This document shows, in pieces, positions 1 to 10,664 of a stretch of 64,000 nucleotides of DNA. This DNA is from JALZKA01 sp963753385 (GTDB lineage: Bacteria > Actinomycetota > Thermoleophilia > Solirubrobacterales > 70-9). The stretch lies in the NCBI GenBank assembly GCA_963753385.1, contig CAVWCC010000010.1, positions 1 to 64,000 on the forward strand. The letters are read 5' to 3'. The first letter of the stretch is position 1. The number at the start of each line of letters is the position of its first letter. Below the pieces are notes generated by a model. It saw only the letters and a program-made list of their open reading frames with translations. It did no database searches and had not been told where the DNA came from. Both the position numbers and the translations under genes were made by a program.

Positions 1-589
1 ACGATGAGCAGCGCGAACGAGACCTGGAACACGGCCGGGATGAGCGGCGGGAGGCCGCGGACGTTGCGGCGGTTGTAGACGTTGCCGAGCGCATACGCCA
101 GCGACGACCCGAGCAGCGCGATGCTCCCGGCGAGGTCCCCGGTCGCGCTCATGAGCCCGGGCGAGACGAGCAGCACGACCCCGATGAACCCGACCGCGAG
201 CCCGACGACGCCGTTGAGCCGGATCGGCTCGTCGGGCAGGAACATCGGCGCGATCACGATCACGAACAGCGGGACCGTGGCGTTGAGGATCGCCGCCAGC
301 GCGCTGTCGACCGACTGTTCGGCCCAGGTGATCAGCGCGAACGGGATCGTGATGTTGATCAGCGCCATCACGAGCAGGTGCCCGTAGATCCGTCGCTCGC
401 GCGGGAGGGCCGTGCCGTTCAGGCGGACGCGACCCACAGGAACGCGGCGCCGATCAGCAGCCGCAGCGCGATCAGCGTGAACGTCCCGAACGAGTCCACG
501 GCGATCTTGATGAAGAGGTAGGACGACCCCCACATGAAGCCGAGGGCGAGGAAGATGAGCCACTCGGCGCGGGTGGCGCGGCGCGTCAT
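1..589 (-). CDS. EamA/DMT-family transporter, 3' end cut by window edge, frameshifted
   Basis: Drug/metabolite-transporter superfamily membrane carrier; substrate unknown. The N-terminus reads MTRRATRAEWLIFLALGF and continues with the MWGSSYLFIKIA segment typical of the first EamA helix. Near position 420 the frame changes and the protein continues with INITIPFALITWAEQS and further hydrophobic helices up to position 1, where the window ends. The ATG at 589 is chosen because the family motif follows directly; an in-frame start at 628 would only add an unlikely leader. The family is clear. The frameshift is probably a sequence error, since both halves are well conserved. Confidence 0.7.
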
Positions 590-664
590 CCGCGCATGAT
601 AGGACCGTTGGCCTACCAGGTATGTCAAGTTTCGGCGGTGGCGCTCATCCGACTCTGCGGCCGA

Positions 665-1455
665 TCACCGCCAGCGCGTCAGGATCGCCTCGCGATCGAA
701 CAGCCGGACCCCGACCCGCAGCCCGATCAGCGAGACGATCAGCACGATCGACCGCCAGCAGCACGTAGCCCGACCGGCCCCACGAGCAGCGTGCCTGTCG
801 CCTGGACCAGCACGAGCGCGACGATCGGCACGATGACGACGCCGCCGATCTGCTGCGCGACCCGCGGATCGTTGACCCGCGCGCTGACGATGACCCCGGC
901 CACGACCGACGAGAGCCCGACCGCCGGCCCGAGCAGGAACACGCCGGCGAGCCACGACGCATCGGTCACGACGCCGAACAGCGCCGGCCCGTACACGAAC
1001 GACGCGAGCACCACGAACACGACGTAGGTCACCCAGCCCGCCAGCACGCCCGGCACGAGCGCGGCGATCGACTTGCCGGCGAGCAGCTCCACCGTCCGGA
1101 TCGGCGCCGCGAGCACGGGCTCGAGCGAGCGGGCCAGCTTCTCGCCGATGATCGAGAACGTCGCGATCGACAGCGGGATGTAGGCCGGCATCAGCAGGAA
1201 GAACACGAGGAACTGCTGGACCGCGAACGCGCCGGCGAGCTCGCCCGGCGTGAACGCGGCCCACTCGGGCCTCTGCGCGAGGACCTGCGCGGCCAGCTCC
1301 GGCGGCAGGGCCCGCTCGCCGACGGCGCCGGCCAGGATGATCGGCGCGACGGTGAGGGCGACCGGCGGCAACAGGATGGTCGCGAGCAGGAGCCGGTTGC
1401 GGAGCGTCTCCATCCACTCCCGGCGGAGGACCGTCCAGACGATGTCGGCGCGCAT
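665..1455 (-). CDS. ABC-2 type transporter permease, frameshifted near its end
   Basis: Membrane subunit of an ABC exporter. It starts MRADIVWTVLRREWMETLRN, a typical ABC-2/NatB-like N-terminus, followed by a first helix, a long extracytoplasmic loop and about five further hydrophobic stretches. SIIGEKLARSLEPVLAAPI is the conserved cytoplasmic segment of the family. Two frame changes near 745-770 separate the last helix, which ends FDREAILTRWR. The start codon overlaps the stop of the ATP-binding gene as TGATG, so the two are translationally coupled and form one exporter. The substrate cannot be told from sequence. Confidence 0.75.
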
Positions 1456-2450
1456 CAGTCGACGCCTGGATGCCGTCGGCGCCGGGCCGGACGCCCATGA
1501 CGTCGAAGTAGATCTGCTCGAGCGACGTCCGCTCGATCCGGACCTCGACGATGTCCGCGCCGGCCGCGACGAGGGCGCGGACGACGGCCGGGGCCGCCGA
1601 TCTCCGGATCGCGGCGCACCGACCCGCAGCACGCCATCGAGCGCGTCCGCGGCGATCGACGCCGTCGAGCCCGCGCAGCGGCCGCGATCGTGCCGGCCGA
1701 CGCGGCCGCGGCGAGGCGGATCGTGAGGCGCTGCGTCGCCGAGCGCCCCGCGCAGCGCCGGCCGGCGTGTCGACCCGGACGAAGCCCGCCGCGGACGAAC
1801 GCGATGCGGTCGCACAGCCGGTCCGCCTCGTCGAGGTTGTGCGTGGCGAGCACGATCGTGCGGCCCGCGCTCGCGGAGCGTCTCGATCGCCTCGCGGACG
1901 ATGAACGCCGCCTCCGGGTCGAGCGCCGCGGTCGGTTCGTCGAGGAACACGACCGACGGGTCGTGGAGCAGCGCGCGGGCGATGGCGAGCTTCTGCTTCA
2001 TGCCCTTGCTGAACGTGCCCGCCACGTCGTCGCGGCGATCCCACAGGCCGAAGAGGCGCAGGTAGTGCTCGATGCGCTCGGCGCGCAGCGTCGGCGTCGA
2101 GGCCGTGCAGCCGGCCGAAGAAGTCGAGGTTCGTGCGTCGCCGACAGCCTGTCGTACAGGCCCGGTGTCTCGGTCAGGATGCCGACCCGCGCCCGGACCT
2201 CGTCGGGCTGCGTCGCGGACGTCGAAGCCGTCGACCGCGGCCGTGCCCTCGGTCGGCTCGATCAGCGCGGTGAGCAGGCGGACGGTCGTCGTCTTGCCGG
2301 CGCCGTTGGGGCCGAGGAGCCCGAGCACCTCGCCGCGGCGGACCTCGAGGTCGACGCCGCGGACCGCCCAGCGATCGCCGAACCGCCGGCCCAGCCCGGT
2401 CGGCGCGTGAGCGCGGGCCGGTCGCTCGGGCGCGGCGTGGCGGACGTCAC
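1455..2450 (-). CDS. ABC transporter ATP-binding protein, multiply frameshifted
   Basis: Nucleotide-binding subunit of the ABC exporter whose permease follows. Walker A is GPNGAGKTT, the signature region reads FSKGMKQKLAIARALLHDP, and Walker B is VVFLDEPTAALDP. The C-terminal extension, with IERTSLEQIYFDVMG, is typical of NatA/CcmA-like exporter ATPases. The pieces lie in different frames, with shifts near 2410, 2200, 2130 and 1860, so no single uninterrupted ORF covers the protein. All catalytic motifs survive, which favours sequencing error over a true pseudogene. The ATG at 2450 is chosen because it stands about 30 codons before the first conserved strand. Confidence 0.7.
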
Positions 2451-2526
2451 GGCCGAGAGTGTCGCGGATCGATCCGCCGCGACGTCTTGGCCTACCTCCG
2501 TATGCCAACGGCGATACCATCGGCCC

Positions 2527-3728
2527 GTGATCGCCGTGCGCTTCCTCGTCCTCGCGCTCGGCGCCGCGCTCGGGGTCTTCTACCCGTTCATCGCGGTCAT
2601 CCTCCAGAGCTTCGGGTTCGGCCCGGCGAGATCGGGCTCATCGCCTCGATCGGTGCGATCGGCTTCACCATCGCCGTGCCCGGCGTGGGGCCACCTCGCC
2701 GACGTGCGCCTCGGACGGCCGCGCACGCTGCAGGTGTGCGCGATCGGCGCGGCGCTCGCGATCGGCGCTGCTGCTGGCCGCTGGCCGGCGCTCGTCATCG
2801 CGGTCCTGTTCATGGCGTTCTGGGTCTTCGAGTCGTCGTGGCAGCCGCTCGCCGATGCGGTCACGGTCAACGCCGTTGCGCGGCCGGGACTACGGCCGGG
2901 TCCGGTTGCTCACGAGCCTGTCGTTCGCGCATCGCCACGATCGTCGCCGGGTTCCTCTACAACGTGACGGCTATCGAGGCCGCGTTCGGCTGGTGGTCGG
3001 CCTCGCCGTCGCGATGGCCATCGCCGCGGCGGCGTTCGTGCCGGACGTCGCGCGCGCCGACCTGGACGCGCGCGGCGCCGGTCGGCCGGAGCGGCCGCGC
3101 CCACGGCGGTCGCCGGTTCGGCCGGGGTCGCGATGCGGGTGGCGCCGCGCCTCGTCGCCGTGCTCCTCGCGGTGATGCTGCTGTACGTCGGGATCATCAG
3201 CGGGTTCACGTTCCTGCCGCTCCGGATCGGAGAGCCTGGGCGGCTCGCCGTCGGACATCGCGCTGTCGGCCGGGCGTGCGGCGCTGTCGAGATCCCGGCC
3301 ATGCTCGTCGCGGCCGCGGTCGCCCGCCGGATCGGCTTGCGCGGGATGTTCGTCGGCAGCGCGCTGATCTACGCCGCTGCGACTGGCGTCGTGGACCGTG
3401 CTCGAGACGCCCGCTGCTGCTCATCGCGACGCGGGCCCTCAGCGGCGTCGGCCTTCGCTGGCGTCATCGTCGCGGTCGTCCTGACGATCGCGCCGCTGCT
3501 GCCGGCCGAGCTCCAGGCGACCGGGCAGTCGCTCTATCCAGACCGTCGCGTTCGGGGTCGGCGGCGATCGTCGCCAACATCGTCGGCGGCGTGCTGTACG
3601 ACCGATCGGGCACGCCGCGGTGTTCGGCCTGGGCGCGTCGCTCGCGGTCGCTCGCGGCGCGCGCTCGGCTGGTTCGTCTTCCCGCGCGAGCGGGCCGCGA
3701 GCACGCGACCGCCGGCCCGTCGGCCTAG
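2527..3728 (+). CDS. MFS transporter, multiply frameshifted
   Basis: Major facilitator superfamily carrier of about 400 residues. The GTG at 2527 begins a first helix (FLVLALGAALGVFYPFIAVI). Across several frames one then finds GFTIAVPAWGHLADVRLGR, the loop 2-3 motif of the family, and about ten further hydrophobic segments. The end reads ANIVGGVLYDRSGTP. At least six frame changes are needed to join these pieces. The organisation resembles the nucleoside/sugar proton symporter-like MFS branch, but the substrate is not predictable. Its TAG stop overlaps the stop of the convergent glucosidase gene within a CTAG. Confidence 0.6.
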
Positions 3729-5365
3729 CCCAGCCAGACGGCCGTGTCGGCGGGCAGCAGCCCGTCGTCGGGCAGCCGGTCGCTCGCGAGCAGGACGGGC
3801 CGGCCGCCCGGCAGCTCGATCGGGGTCGGTACCGAGGTTGACGATCGTCTCGAGCGCCGCCCGGCCGATCGAAGCGCAGCACCGACTCCGGCGACGGCAG
3901 CCACGCCATGCCCGACCCGCGGAACCCGAGGTGCTCGCGCCGGAGCCGCAAGCGCGGTCCGGTACAGCTCGAGGAACGAGTCCGGGTCGCCGGTCTGCGC
4001 CGTCGACCGTTCGCTCGCGCCAGCCTGCGGGCTGGGGCAGCCACGGCATCGAGCCCGGTGGCCCGAACCCGAACGGCGGCGCGGTGCCCGGACCACGGCA
4101 GCGGCACGCGGCAGCCGTCGCGGCCGCGGACCGTGTGCCCGGACCGCAGCCAGGTCGGGTCCTGGAGCAGCGTCCTCCGGCAGGTCCTCGACCTCCTCGA
4201 GGCCGAGCTCCTCGCCCTGGTACAGGTACACGCAGCCGGGCAGCGCGAGCATCAGCAGCAGGCGGCACGGGCCCGCGCCGCCCGAGCTCGAGGTCGGTCG
4301 GCTCGACGCGGTCCGAGCGCCGGCGCCCGACCGCCCGCGCTCGGCCGCCGACACGCCCGAGCCGGGTCACGTGCCGCGCCTGGTCGTGGTTCGAGAGCAC
4401 CCAGGTCGCCGGCGCGCCGACCGGGCCGAGGACGTCGAGGCTGTCGTCGATCGCCCGGCGCAGCGCCGTCGCGTCCCAGCCGGCCTGGAGGAACCGGAAG
4501 TCGAATGCCGTGTGGAGCTCGTCGGGCCGGACGTAGCGGGCCAGCCGATCGGCGCTCGAGACGAACACCTCGGCGACGAACGGCCGATCGCCGTACTCGT
4601 CGGCGATGGCCCGCCAGCCCGGTAGATGTCGTGGACGCCGTCCTGGTCCCAGTACGGGTTGGGCTTGAGCGCCGACTTCGGCGAGCGCGCCGCGGAGGTC
4701 GGGGAAGCCCGGGTCCTTGACCAGGCCGTGCGCGACATCGATGCGGAACCCGTCGGCGCCGCGCTCGTACCAGAAGCGCAGGATCGACTCGAACTCGGCG
4801 GGCGACCTCCGGCTCCGTCCAGTCGAGGTCGGGCTGCTCGGGCGCGAACAGGTGCAGGTACCACTGGCCCGGCCGCCCGTCGGGGTCGGTCGACCCGGGT
4901 CCAGGCCGGGCCGCCGAAGACGCTCGGCCAATCGGTCGGCGGCCGGCCGCCGCCGCGACCCCGCCGTCGCGGAAGATGTAGCGATCGCGCTCGCGGCTGC
5001 CCGGCCCGGCGGCCAGCGCGGCCTGGAACCACGGGTGCCGGTCGGACGTGTGGTTCGGGACGATGTCGAGCAGGACCTTGATGCCGAGCGCGTGGGCGTC
5101 GTCGATGAACGCCTCGGCGTCGGCGAGCGTGCCGAACAGCGGGTCGATGTCGCGGTAGTCGGCGACGTCGTAGCCGCCGTCGACCATCGGCGAGACGAAC
5201 CACGGGTTGACCCACACGGCATCGACGCCGAGGTCGCGCAGGTAGGGCAGCTCGCGAGCGCATCCCGGCGATGTCGCCGATGCCGTCGCCGTCCCCGTCG
5301 GCGAAGCTGCGGATGTAGAGCTGGTAGACGACGGCGTCGCGCCACCACGGAGACGGGTCGGTCAT
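3725..5365 (-). CDS. GH13 alpha-glucosidase / oligo-1,6-glucosidase, multiply frameshifted
   Basis: Glycoside hydrolase family 13 enzyme acting on alpha-glucosides such as maltose, isomaltose or trehalose-type oligomers. The N-terminus WWRDAVVYQLYIRSFADGDG is diagnostic. VLLDIVPNHTSDRHPWF is conserved region I, GFRIDVAHGLVKDP carries the catalytic nucleophile Asp (region II), FVAEVFVSS carries the general acid Glu (region III), and VLSNHDQARHVTRLG is region IV. Roughly 545 codons fits the family. Several frame changes interrupt it (for example near 4270, 4700, 4800 and 5250). All catalytic residues are present, so the gene is probably intact in the organism. Exact substrate is unknown. Confidence 0.75.
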
Positions 5366-5403
5366 GCCGCTAGCATGACGGGACACGAACCAAGGAGGGG
5401 TGC

Positions 5404-6832
5404 ATGCGGCTGTGGGGCGGGCGGTTCGCCGAGGAGAACGATCGGCGGGTGGCCGACTTCACGCGCTCGATCGACCTCGACCGCGAGCTGGCCGCCGACG
5501 ACATCGCCGGGTCGATCGCCCATGTCCGCGGCCTCGGTCGCGCGGGCCTGCTGACCGATGACGAGGTCGGCGAGCTGGTCGGCGGCCTGCAGGGCTGGCC
5601 GCGTCGGTCGCCGACGGCTCGATGGCCTGGGACCCGGACCTCGAGGACGTCCACCTCAATCTCGAGTCGGCCCTCGCCGAGCGGATCGGCTCGGTCGCCG
5701 GGAAGCTGCAGACCGGTCGCTCGCGCAACGACCAGGTCGCGACCGACCTGCGGCTGTGGCTGCGCCGCGCGATCGACCGGCTCGACGCGGCGCTGCTCGA
5801 CTTCGAGCGCTCGCTCGTCGGCCTCGCCGAGCGCGAGGGCACGGCGATCCTGCCCGGGACGACCCACATCCAGCCGGCCCAGCCGGTGCTGTTCGCCCAT
5901 CACCTGCTGGCCTACGTCGAGATGGCCGAGCGCGACCGGGACCGGCTGGCCGACGCGCGGCGGCGGGCGAACGTCTCGCCGCTCGGGGCCGGCGCGCTGG
6001 CCGGGGCCGGCTACCCGCTCGATCGCGAGGCGACCGCCGCAGGAGCTCGGCTTCGACGGGGTGACCGCCAACTCGCTCGATGCGGTGAGCGATCGCGACT
6101 TCGTGGTCGAGACGCGTCGGGCGCGATCGCGCTCGGGATGGTCCACCTCAGCCGGCTGGCGGAGGAGATCACGTGGTGGTCGAACCCGCGGTTCGGGTTC
6201 GTCCGGGTGAGCGACGCGTTCTCGACCGGCTCGTCGATCATGCCGAACAAGAAGAACCCCGATCCGGCCGAGCTGGTCCGCGGGCGCGCGGCCCGGGTCA
6301 TCGGCGCCCAGGCCGGGCTGCTGACGCTGCTCAAGGGTCTGCCGCTCGCCTACCAGCGCGACCTGCAGGAGGACAAGGCGCCGCTGTTCGACGCGGTCGC
6401 GCGTCTACGAGGCGTCGCTCGGCGTGCTGGCGGGGCTGCTCGACACGGTCGCCGTCGACCGCGAGCGGATGCGTGCCGCCGCCGACGAGGGCTACACGAC
6501 CGCGACGGCGGTCGCCGACGCGCTGGTCCGCCGCGGCATCCCGTTCCGCGTCGCCCACCACGTCGTCGGCTCGCTCGTCGCCCAGGCCGAGGAGGCCGGG
6601 CGTGCGCCTCGACGAGGTGCCCGACTCGATGATCGGGCTGGCGCTCGGCGCGAGCGGCGATCCCGGGCGCCCAGGCCTCGCCGCGGACGAGACGATCGGC
6701 GAGATCCTGCGCGGGGCCGCGTCGGTGGACGGCGCGCTCGCGTCCTGCGACGTCATCGGCGGCACGGCGCCGACGCGCGTCGCGGACGCGCTCGTGCGGC
6801 GCGGCGCGGCTGCGGCTCGAGCCGAGGGCTAG
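5404..6832 (+). CDS. argH: Argininosuccinate lyase, with about five frameshifts
   Basis: Last step of arginine biosynthesis: argininosuccinate to arginine and fumarate. The ATG is preceded by AAGGAGG. The protein starts MRLWGGRFAEENDRRVADF, as expected for ArgH. TGRSRNDQVATDLRLW and GTTHIQPAQPVLFAHH are conserved substrate-binding segments, and the fumarase/lyase signature GSSIMPNKKNPDPAE is intact. The reading frame changes near 5605, 6040, 6115, 6405 and 6600. About 475 codons matches the family. argG lies 53 kb away in the right-hand segment, so argG and argH are not an operon here; if the left segment is foreign, they may not share a genome. Confidence 0.85.
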
Positions 6833-6858
6833 ATCGCGATACGGTCGCGGCGCTGGGG

Positions 6859-7637
6859 TCAGTGGCCGACGCAGGTCCCGCCGTTGGCGTCGCTGTTCGT
6901 CGCCGTCCGGGCAGGTCGTGTTCGGCGAAGGTCGCGCGTCGCCGAGACCGCGTCGCCCGCCGCCAGTTGGCGCCGGTCGAGGTCGGCACCGCTGAGGTCG
7001 ACGCCGTCGAGCCTGCGCGTAGCGCAGGTCCGCACCCGACGAAGCTCGCCGACCGCAGGTCCGTGCCGCGGAAGTCGATCCGATGCAGGTCGGCGCCATC
7101 GAACGTCGCGCCGTTCGCGAACCCGTCGCGCCAGGTGGCATTCGAGAGGTTGGCCGTCCGGGAACGGGCGCGAACGCCGCGCCGGCCCCGGTCGAGCGTC
7201 GCCCAGCGAGAGGTTCGCCCGGTTCGAGCGATGCGTCCTCGAGCGCCACGCCGGTGAGGTCGCGACCCGTGCAGGTCGGCGTCGGTCAGGATCGCGTCGC
7301 ACAGCAGCGCGTCGACCAGGATCGCGCCGCGGCGATCGCGAGCACCGGCCAGGTTGGTCCGCGGCAGGTCGGGATCGCAGCCGCCGTTGACGCGCGACAG
7401 GTCCGACCACGAGAGTCGATGCCGTGCAGGTCCATGCCCGATGATCGTCGACGTCGCGCCAGGTCGCAGCGATGCAGGTCGGCATCCTGGCCGCGAGCGC
7501 GATGCTGCGGAGCAGTCGCGATACGTCGCGCGAGCCGGCCGCGCCGCGCGGCCGGCGACCGCGGCCGCGCCAGCCACGAGCAGGCCGAGGAGCGGAGCCG
7601 GAGCAGCCGCGGTGTCGGGCGGCGGTCGTCGGTGCAC
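6859..7637 (-). CDS. Pentapeptide-repeat protein, frameshifted
   Basis: Probable exported protein folding into a right-handed quadrilateral beta helix. The N-terminus carries a hydrophobic segment (LLGLLVAGAAAVAG) that could be a signal peptide or anchor. The rest contains repeats of the A(D/N)LxX type, read in several frames: TNLAGAR, AILVDALLCDAILTDADL, ATFDGADLHRIDFRGTDLR. It ends DANGGTCVGH. Frame changes occur near 7440, 7260, 7180 and 7020. Function is unknown; DNA-mimicking fluoroquinolone-protection proteins belong to this fold but nothing here points to that role. The start is uncertain (7637 or 7656). Confidence 0.55.
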
Positions 7638-7774
7638 CGGCGCGACCCTCTGCCATGCAACGGACCCCGTCCGGCCGGGCCTCCCGATCGAGTCGAGGGT
7701 GACTCGAGGCCGCCGCGACGGGTCAATGGTCGAACTGCGACCACGCCCGCGCAGCCTTGTACCATCCCGCCACC

Positions 7775-8885
7775 ATGCTGCGCCCGGAGACGATCCGCCA
7801 GGCGCCCAAGGCGCTGCTCCACGACCACCTCGACGGCGGCCTGCGACCGGCGACGATCGTCGACCTCGCCGCCGAGTTCGGCTACGACGGGCTGCCGACG
7901 ACCGATCCCGACGAGCTGGCCGCGCACATCCGGCGGGGCGCCGACCGCAAGTCCCTCGAGCTCTACCTCGAGACGTTCGCCCACACGGTCGGGGTCATGC
8001 AGGAGCGCGACGCGATCGTCCGGGTCGCCGCCGAGTGCGCCGAGGACCTGGCCGCGGACGGCGTCGTCTACGCCGAGGTCCGGTACGCCCCGGAGCTGTC
8101 CACGGAGCGTGGCCTGACCCTCGACGAGGTGGTCGCCGCGAACCTCGAGGGCTTCTCGATCGGGGCACGCAACGCCGAGGCCGGCCGGCCACCCGATCGT
8201 CATGAAGATGCTGGTCACGGCGATGCGCCAGGCGGCCCGCTCGGTCGAGGTCGCGGAGTGCGCGGTCCGCTGGCGCGATGCCGGCGTGGTCGGGTTCGAC
8301 ATCGCCGGGCCCGAGGCGGGCTACCGGCCGACCCGCCACCTCGACGCGTTCGAGTACGTCCGCCGCGAGAACTTCCACATCACGATCCATGCCGGCGAGT
8401 CGTTCGGGCTGCCGTCGATCTGGGAGGCGCTCCAGTTCTGCGGCGCCGAGCGGCTCGGCCACGGCGTCCGGATCGTCGACGACATCACGGTCCGCGACGA
8501 TGGCTCGGTCGAGCTCGGCCGGCTCGCGGCGTTCGTCCGCGACCGGCGGGTGCCGCTCGAGATGTGCCCGACGTCGAACGTCCACACCGGCGCGGCGCCG
8601 TCGATCGCCGAGCACCCGATCGACCTGCTCCGCCGCCTCCGCTTCCGGGTGACCGTCAACACCGACAACCGGCTGATGAGCGGCGTCACGATGTCGAGCG
8701 AGTTCGCGGCGCTCGACGAGGCGTTCGGGATCGGCCTCGGCGAGATGGAGTGGCTGACGATCAACGCGCTCAAGTCGGCGTTCGCGCCGTTCGACGAACG
8801 GCTGCGGCTCATCAACGAGGTCGTGAAGCCGGGCTACGCCCGCCTGCGCGCCGAGGAGTCGAGGGTCGTTGCCGGCCCGGTCTGA
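7775..8885 (+). CDS. add: Adenosine deaminase, one frameshift
   Basis: Converts adenosine to inosine in purine salvage. LLHDHLDGGLRPATI carries the HxH zinc ligands, FHITIHAGESFGLPS carries the catalytic Glu with a metal-binding His, CPTSNVHTG is the following conserved loop, and VNTDNRLMSG holds the metal-binding Asp. The actinobacterial form has TDN where eukaryotic enzymes have TDD. A one-base insertion near 8190-8200 splits the frame between ARNAEAGRP and IVMKMLVTAMRQ. Corrected length is about 369 residues, normal for the family. The ATG at 7775 places HDHLDG at residue 16, as usual. Confidence 0.85.
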
Positions 8886-8899
8886 GCGGCGGCGACCCG

Positions 8900-9257
8900 T
8901 CAGTCCGTGTGGAAGACCTCGCGCAGCGTCTTCCACCACGTCCCGGCTCGCGATCGGGCAACGGCTCCTGCATCGCGTCGGTGAGGGCCCACCAGCGCTG
9001 CGTCTCGGGATCCGCGGCCATCGCCGCCATGTCCGCCTCGAAGTCGTCACCGACGTACTCGAAGTAGGCGAACAGCTGGGTCCCCTCGCGGATAGATCGA
9101 GTAGTCGCGGATGTTCGAGCGGTGGATCTGCTCGAGCACGCCCGGCCACGGCGCCGCATGCAGGCGTTCGTACGCGTCGATCGCATCTGGTCGGAGGTTG
9201 GAGCGCCGAACGCTCAGCGCGGCCCGGTAGCCGGGCCTCGCCGGCGTCGCGCGCCAC
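8900..9257 (-). CDS. L-rhamnose mutarotase-like (DUF718) protein, frameshifted
   Basis: Small dimeric ferredoxin-like protein of the L-rhamnose mutarotase family, which interconverts sugar anomers. Pieces in two or three frames give DAYERLHAAPWPGVLEQI, then LFAYFEYVGDDFEADMAAM, DPETQRWWALTDAMQEPL and TWWKTLREVFHTD, all matching the family order. It is about 105 residues when joined. The start cannot be fixed because of the shifts; 9257 is an upper limit. It follows the L-fuconate dehydratase gene on the same strand, which supports a role in 6-deoxysugar (L-fucose/L-rhamnose) catabolism. Confidence 0.6.
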
Positions 9258-9286
9258 TCGTCGCCGTCGAGGGAAACGGTAGCGCG

Positions 9287-9665
9287 CTAGCGAGGCCGGC
9301 CGGATCTAGCGCTGTAGCCGGGTCGCGTCGGGACGAGGTAGCGCGCATCGCGGATGACGACCGGATCGACGAAGTGCTCGTGGAGGTGGTCGACGTACTC
9401 GACCATCCGGCCGTCGAGCGACCCGAGACGCGACGTAGTCGACGATCGACAGGTGCTGCACCAGCTCGCACAGGCCGACGCCGCCGGCGTGCGGGCAGAC
9501 CGGGACGCCGGCCTGGACGGCGAGGAGCAGGACCGCCAGGACCTCGTTGACGCCACCCCAGCCGGCAGGCGTCGATCTGGCGACGCGAGATCGTGCGCGG
9601 CCTGCAGGAACTGCTTGAACATGACCCGGTTGTGGACGTGCTCGCCGGTCGCAACGCAGATCTCG
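9287..9665 (-). CDS. L-fuconate dehydratase (enolase superfamily), C-terminal part only
   Basis: Enolase-superfamily dehydratase converting L-fuconate to 2-keto-3-deoxy-L-fuconate. Only the last third is present: CVATGEHVHNRVMFKQFLQA, then CPHAGGVGLCELVQHLS and EYVDHLHEHFVDPVVI, ending near RPGYSAR. These segments are diagnostic of this group. The order across frames needs two shifts (near 9590 and 9425). Upstream, at about 9665, the reading frame continues directly into an isochorismate synthase instead of the dehydratase N-terminal domain, so the gene is truncated by a chimeric junction. Clusters with the adjacent mutarotase-like gene. Confidence 0.75.
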
Positions 9666-9675
9666 ACCCAGACCG
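9655..9675. other. Chimeric junction between two unrelated genes
   Basis: Reading on the minus strand, the isochorismate synthase segment EHEIVVRRIERALKPHSVWV is followed within one or two codons by the L-fuconate dehydratase segment CVATGEHVHNRV, in the same frame. Both proteins are cut in the middle of conserved domains. Sequence quality also changes close to here: frameshifts are dense to the left and rare beyond about 10.1 kb. A misassembly or chimeric read is the simplest explanation; a real deletion or recombination is possible. Confidence 0.7.
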
Positions 9676-10590
9676 AGTGCGGCTTCAGCGCACGCTCGAT
9701 CCGCCGGACGACGATCTCGTGCTCGGACCGGTTCTTGCCCGATACCCCGGAGCTGCTCGCCCAGGTGGTCGTCGACCGAGGGGTCGGCGCTCCGGCGGGT
9801 CGACCCCGCGAGCGCAACCGTCTGCGCTCCTGCGCCGCGCCGGCGAATCAGGAGCTCCGGGCTCGCGCCCAGGAACGCCGCCTCCGGCGTTCCGACGCAG
9901 AAGCAGAAGCACGAGGGAAAGAGCTCGCGCAGCGCCCCGAACAGCGCGGCGGGATCGTGGGCACGCGGTGCCTCCGCCCGGACCTCACGCGCGAGAACGA
10001 CCTTGTCGAGCTCGCCCGCCCGGATCCGCTCGACCGCCTCGGCGACCGCCGCCTCGAAGGTCCCCGGGTCGGCCACGCTGGCGACCCGAACCTGCGCCGG
10101 ACGGCGCTGGATCGAGCATCGGCAGTGGCTCGGTGCTGAGACTCGCGAGTCGACGGCGGATCCGGCCCGAAGCCTCGTTCGGGTCCGCGCCCGACTCGAG
10201 AGCCACATTCACCGTGATCAGGGCCCGGCCCTCGTCGCGGAGGAGCGACACCTCCGGCAGCACGAGCATCGCGGGCGGCAGCGACGACCACTCCGGGACC
10301 GCGCCGCCGCCGGGGTCGAACGCGAAGCCGCCAACCCAGGTCGGCCCCGCCCCCGCGGGAAGGTCGGTTGGCTCCTCAGACAGCCGGTTCGTCAGCGTGC
10401 GGGCGCAGTCGGCCGCGACGTCCGCGAACCGGGCGGCTCCGCGCGCGACAACCTCCGCGGCCGAGCCGACCCCTACAAGCGCGAAGCCCCGGTCGGGCTC
10501 CTCCCAGCAGAACCAGCGGTCGCCCGCAAGCCGTGAGGCGAATGCGAGAGCCGCCGGGTCCGCGGACTCGACCTCGACGGTCGCACTCAC
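9666..10590 (-). pseudogene. Isochorismate synthase, C-terminal domain missing at the junction, two frameshifts
   Basis: Chorismate-utilising enzyme giving isochorismate for menaquinone or siderophore synthesis. AGELDKVVLAREVRAEAP, the AFLGASPELL motif and VALAGSTRR are typical of MenF/EntC. The frame shifts near 10110 and 9745. After IERALKPHSVWV the protein should continue with the catalytic C-terminal part of the chorismate-binding domain, but the sequence switches to fuconate dehydratase. The GTG at 10590 (MSATVEVES) is used as start because no better codon lies between it and the end of ilvN 74 bp upstream. Completeness in the real genome cannot be judged. Confidence 0.75.
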
Positions 10591-10664
10591 GAGCCGCCGC
10601 TCGGCCGCGGGCGCGCGAGCAAGGAGGGGTTCGAGCTGGGCTAGAAGGCTGTCCGCCTGTGCGA

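Noticed and set aside
7995..9257. 420-codon minus-strand frame
   Set aside because: It runs antisense through adenosine deaminase and out of frame through the mutarotase-like gene.
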